Assembly (NCBI GenBank): GCA_965207915.1
Contig: OZ242304.1
Location: 1,240,001-1,304,000 of the forward strand
Direction of reading: 5' to 3'
Length of the DNA stretch: 64,000 nt
Origin: VXNJ01 sp009840625
GTDB lineage: Bacteria; Chloroflexota; UBA11872; VXNJ01
The notes below the pieces were generated by a model, which was not told where the DNA came from, searched no databases, and saw only the letters and a program-made list of their open reading frames with translations. Both the position numbers and the translations under genes were made by a program. Positions 61,549 to 64,000 of this stretch are shown piece after piece. Positions within the stretch are counted from its first letter, which is position 1. The number at the start of each line of letters is the position of its first letter.

Positions 61549-62370
61549 TCAGAAAAAGCAGTTGTGGGCCAGCTCGTCGGCCACGCTTGAGTGGGCGCCG
61601 TGCCCGTGAAAGAGCTTTGTCTCCCCGGGCAGGGAGAGGATCTTGGCCCGGACCGCGCCCAGGTGGCCGCGGTAGTACGAGGCCCCCATTCGGGTTCCGC
61701 CGACCGAGCCGGCAAAGATCGTATCGCCGGTAAAGACGGCTCCCGGCACGTGCAGTCCGCAGCATCCGGAGGTATGCCCGGGCGCGTGCAGGACCGAGAA
61801 CCGGTACCGGCCGAGCTCGATCAGGTCGCCGTCGTCGAACCCGATTACCTGCGGCGCTGAAACCCGGTCCACTTCGGAACTGTGCACGGAAACCGGCACA
61901 GCCCCGCGCGCCAGCAGGCCCTCGAGCGAATAGATGTGATCGGCGTCGGCGTGGGTCAACACGATGCCCAGTAGCTGCCGGTCGCCGATCGCCGTCAGCA
62001 TGTCCTCCAGGGGCGCGCCGCAGTCGATCGCCACGCAGGATTCGCCGTCACCCAGCAGATAGGCCCAGACCCGGTCGGGGGCAAAGTAGAGGCTCTCTAC
62101 AACCGTCCCGTCACCGAGGTCGGGGTCCGGCCGCTGCGGCAGCCAGCCTTCCTGGGCCAGTTCCCAGAGCTGGGCCGCCCTCAGGCCGAGCGCCTCGGCC
62201 AGGGCGCCGGATTCCGATTCGGAAGGGTCGCGCCGGTATCCCTCGAACGCCGCGACGACGGCTGCCTCGACGTCGCTGGCTTCGGCCAACTCCTCGACGC
62301 TCAAGCCGTTGCCGCGGCGCGCTTTGCCGATCACGTCGCCAAACTCGTCTTCGAGCATCCACTCCGCCAT
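61549..62370 (-). CDS. Fusion of XRE-like HTH and metallo-beta-lactamase-fold hydrolase
   Basis: A 273-residue protein. Residues 10-70 look like an XRE helix-turn-helix (R-G-N-G-L-S-V-E-E-L-A-E-A-S-D-V-E-A-A-V-V-A-A-F-E-G). From about 88 a metallo-beta-lactamase fold follows: L-T-H-A-D-A-D-H (140-145), P-G-H-T-S-G (His199), F-T-G-D-T (Asp216) and F-H-G-H-G (His257). The usual H-x-H-x-D-H reads H-x-D-x-D-H, so one metal ligand is changed from His to Asp. The form resembles glyoxalase II-like hydrolases. The HTH suggests a role in regulation or as a substrate-sensing regulator. Confidence 0.85.
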   Translation of the reverse strand: MAEWMLEDEFGDVIGKARRGNGLSVEELAEASDVEAAVVAAFEGYRRDPSESESGALAEALGLRAAQLWELAQEGWLPQRPDPDLGDGTVVESLYFAPDRVWAYLLGDGESCVAIDCGAPLEDMLTAIGDRQLLGIVLTHADADHIYSLEGLLARGAVPVSVHSSEVDRVSAPQVIGFDDGDLIELGRYRFSVLHAPGHTSGCCGLHVPGAVFTGDTIFAGSVGGTRMGASYYRGHLGAVRAKILSLPGETKLFHGHGAHSSVADELAHNCFF

Positions 62371-62401
62371 GGGTGCGCCCTCTCAGCTGCGGACGGCGCC
62401 T

Positions 62402-63736
62402 TCAGGCTTCTGCATAGTCCCAGCGCTCGGCCGCAAATTTGGAATCTTGGGCCGCTAGGTACCCGGCGCGCGTCAACTCGGGTTGGTATTCGTCTACGAT
62501 TTTGGCCCCGACCGCCGCGTCATCCCAGAGCAAATCGATGACCATGTGCGACATCAGGATTCCGGGGTCGATGTAGGCCCCGTCCAGATCGGCCACCGCC
62601 CAGTCCTCGGCGTGGTTCGAGCCCACCATGCCGGCCATCTGGGGCTGCAGGACCGGCATGATGCGCGAGAGGTCCCCCATGTCGGTGCTGCCCGGTCTGT
62701 GACCTTCATACACGACGCTGCCTTCGCCGAAAAGTGGATGCGCGTTGCGGGCGCAAAGATCGGCCAGGGCCCGGCAGTTGGTCAGCGGCATGTAACCGGG
62801 CAGGTTGGCGATCTCGACGCCGGCGCCGAGCGCCATCGCCCCGGCCCGCACGGCCCTGTCCACCTTGGCCTCGGCGCGAGCGATCGCCTCCAGGTTCGCC
62901 CCGCGCACGAACGTCTCCATCGTCACCTCGTGCGGTATCACGTTTACGATGTCGCCGCCCCGCGTGATGATGGGGTGTACGCGGGTGCAGTCGGCATCCG
63001 GGAAGGTCTCGCGCAGCGCGTTGATCGCGGCCAGCGCGACCTGGGCCGCATATAAAGCGTTGGTGCCAAGGTGGGGCGCCGCCCCGGCGTGGGCGGCGCG
63101 ACCGAAGAACGTGATCTGCTTTACCGCGCACCCGTTTTCCGATTCGCACAGCATGACCTTGGCCGGCTTGGAGGAGGAGTGCACCAGCACTGCCATATCG
63201 ATGTCGTCGAAGGCGCCGTCGGCGATCATTTCCGGCTTGCCGCCCAGAAACCGCATCCGTCCCGCATCAACCTGTCGCTTGCGCCAGCCGATCTCGACGT
63301 ACTCCTCAGCCGGCACCGCCATGAAGACGATTCGCCCGCTGAGACCGGCCAGCAGCTCGGAGCTGGTCAGGGCGCGCGCGGCGGCGGTCATCGTGGCCAG
63401 TTGGGCGTTGTGCCCACAGGCGTGGGCGGCGCCGGTTTCCGGGTTGGCGCGCGGGTGCCCGGGCACCCCGATCGCGTCCAGTTCGCCCATCACCGCCACG
63501 GTCGGTCCGGGGCGCCCGGTATCGACCACGGCTTTCAGCCCGGTTATTCCCAGTCCGGTGCGGACGTCGAGGCCGATTCCGGACAGCTGTTCATATGTCC
63601 GTTCCGAGGTATGGAACTCCTTGAATCCCAGTTCGGGGTCGTCCATCACCGCTTCGCCGAAAGCGATGATCGATTCGCGGGCGCCGGTGATCCGCGCCGT
63701 CGCCGCATCCTTGGCCGCCTGCTTGCTTCTGGCCAT
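62402..63736 (-). CDS. M20-family amidohydrolase (AbgB-like)
   Basis: A 444-residue metallopeptidase-fold hydrolase, started at the ATG at 63736. H-A-C-G-H-N at residues 105-110 and P-A-E-E-Y near 147 carry the metal ligands; E-L-D-A-I-G-V-P-G-H precedes; the dimerisation domain starts with F-F-G-R-A-A-H-A-G-A-A-P. Near the C-terminus S-T-D-M-G-D and a His complete the site. This sequence is closest in pattern to p-aminobenzoyl-glutamate hydrolase subunit B. Cytoplasmic; probably hydrolyses an N-acyl amino acid. Confidence 0.9.
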   Translation of the reverse strand: MARSKQAAKDAATARITGARESIIAFGEAVMDDPELGFKEFHTSERTYEQLSGIGLDVRTGLGITGLKAVVDTGRPGPTVAVMGELDAIGVPGHPRANPETGAAHACGHNAQLATMTAAARALTSSELLAGLSGRIVFMAVPAEEYVEIGWRKRQVDAGRMRFLGGKPEMIADGAFDDIDMAVLVHSSSKPAKVMLCESENGCAVKQITFFGRAAHAGAAPHLGTNALYAAQVALAAINALRETFPDADCTRVHPIITRGGDIVNVIPHEVTMETFVRGANLEAIARAEAKVDRAVRAGAMALGAGVEIANLPGYMPLTNCRALADLCARNAHPLFGEGSVVYEGHRPGSTDMGDLSRIMPVLQPQMAGMVGSNHAEDWAVADLDGAYIDPGILMSHMVIDLLWDDAAVGAKIVDEYQPELTRAGYLAAQDSKFAAERWDYAEA

Positions 63737-63807
63737 TGCCAGCACCTGATTGCTGCTTTTTTCCGTATTACTGGCGCCCCGACCGGGGCCGCCCCTTAAT
63801 CTTGACA

Positions 63808-64000
63808 ATGATGCTTCCAACTCCTCGCTGGGCCCGCGCTCTGCCGACCGTCGCCGGTGCGGTGGCGCTGCTGCTTGGCGTATTGGCCGGATGCGGCGAG
63901 GAGGCCGCGCCGGAGCCCGTCGGCACGCCCTCGCTGGATGCCGACCTGTCCGGGCCGATCCGGGTCGAAATCACGACCAATAAGGGTTCACTGGCCGGCG
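63808..64000 (+). CDS. Lipoprotein, partial; possible peptidyl-prolyl isomerase
   Basis: An open frame from the ATG at 63808 runs off the right edge (64 residues visible). The signal peptide ends in L-A-G-C, so the lipidated Cys is at residue 29. After an acidic, Pro-rich spacer comes I-R-V-E-I-T-T-N-K-G-S-L-A-G, which resembles the first strand of cyclophilin-type prolyl isomerases. A TAATCT lies 5 nt before the first ATG, and there is no ribosome binding site, so a leaderless start is possible. Confidence 0.7.
   Translation, partial: MMLPTPRWARALPTVAGAVALLLGVLAGCGEEAAPEPVGTPSLDADLSGPIRVEITTNKGSLAG

Overview
The window is 64 kb of dense, high-GC bacterial chromosome: about 60 protein genes, one tRNA, no rRNA, no transposase and no CRISPR array. 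I read it as a segment from an uncultivated Chloroflexota relative. This is an inference. It rests on a secreted protein whose C-terminus carries the repeated G-F-P / Q-Y-F / E-Y-H-P elements common in Chloroflexota surface proteins, on a DUF6941-type protein, on a threonyl-tRNA synthetase without a TGS domain, on tandem TrkA subunits, and on the mixture of Gfo/Idh/MocA, SDR, enolase-superfamily and sulfatase genes. GTG and TTG starts are frequent, many genes overlap by 4 nt, and some promoters look leaderless.

Layout. 1-7.1 kb: end of a cation/proton antiporter, a nitroreductase-like gene, an SDR, a six-fold repeated membrane protein with a tethered partner, and a cupin + Gfo/Idh pair. 7.1-12 kb: a Fic protein preceded by a cluster of TGAC...GTCA half-sites, a membrane methyltransferase, a DUF6941 + sulfatase pair and a SAM methyltransferase. 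12-18.6 kb: an enolase-superfamily dehydratase, an epimerase, two TrkA subunits, a nucleotidyltransferase, and a NIPSNAP-SDR-Gfo/Idh operon. 18.6-20.4 kb: a visibly AT-richer island with an XRE-ImmA/IrrE gene and an upstream partner gene broken by one in-frame stop. 20.5-23.7 kb: a surface-glycan operon (UDP-glucuronate decarboxylase-like, flippase, GDP-mannose dehydratase). 23.8-30.2 kb: a class V aminotransferase, a minus-strand BtrH/epimerase/hydrolase group, and tRNA-Arg(CCG) directly abutting an FAD-linked oxidase gene.

30.2-37.2 kb: a large secreted LRR/Calx-beta protein, type I dehydroquinase fused to a remnant of shikimate dehydrogenase, a D-2-hydroxyacid dehydrogenase and a HAD phosphatase. 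35.8-39.4 kb: a UbiD-DM13-UbiA-UbiX operon, probably for menaquinone by the futalosine route. 39.7-45.2 kb: PPK2, a second sulfatase, a tandem pair of nucleoside deoxyribosyltransferase-like genes, and a PadR-HAAS regulator pair. 45.3-52.4 kb: tandem aldo/keto reductases sharing a nearly identical tract, an endonuclease III relative, thrS, tandem DMT transporters and a TlpA-like lipoprotein. 52.5-60.9 kb: an agarase-like protein and a seven-gene minus-strand operon (sugar nucleotidyltransferase, galK, DUF4126, threonine aldolase, HpnA-like epimerase, hom, thrC). 61-64 kb: a LysM protein, an HTH-metallo-beta-lactamase fusion, an M20 amidohydrolase, and the start of a lipoprotein cut by the window edge.

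Together the genes suggest a heterotroph that degrades sulfated or acidic sugars (sulfatases, enolase-superfamily dehydratase, Gfo/Idh and SDR oxidoreductases, galactokinase), respires with menaquinone, and makes a decorated surface. The points most worth a second look are the XRE-ImmA island with its broken partner and 41-bp dyad, the operator array before the Fic gene, the six-repeat membrane protein, the HTH-MBL fusion with an altered metal motif, and the unusual starts (CTG for thrC; leaderless ppk2 and padR).
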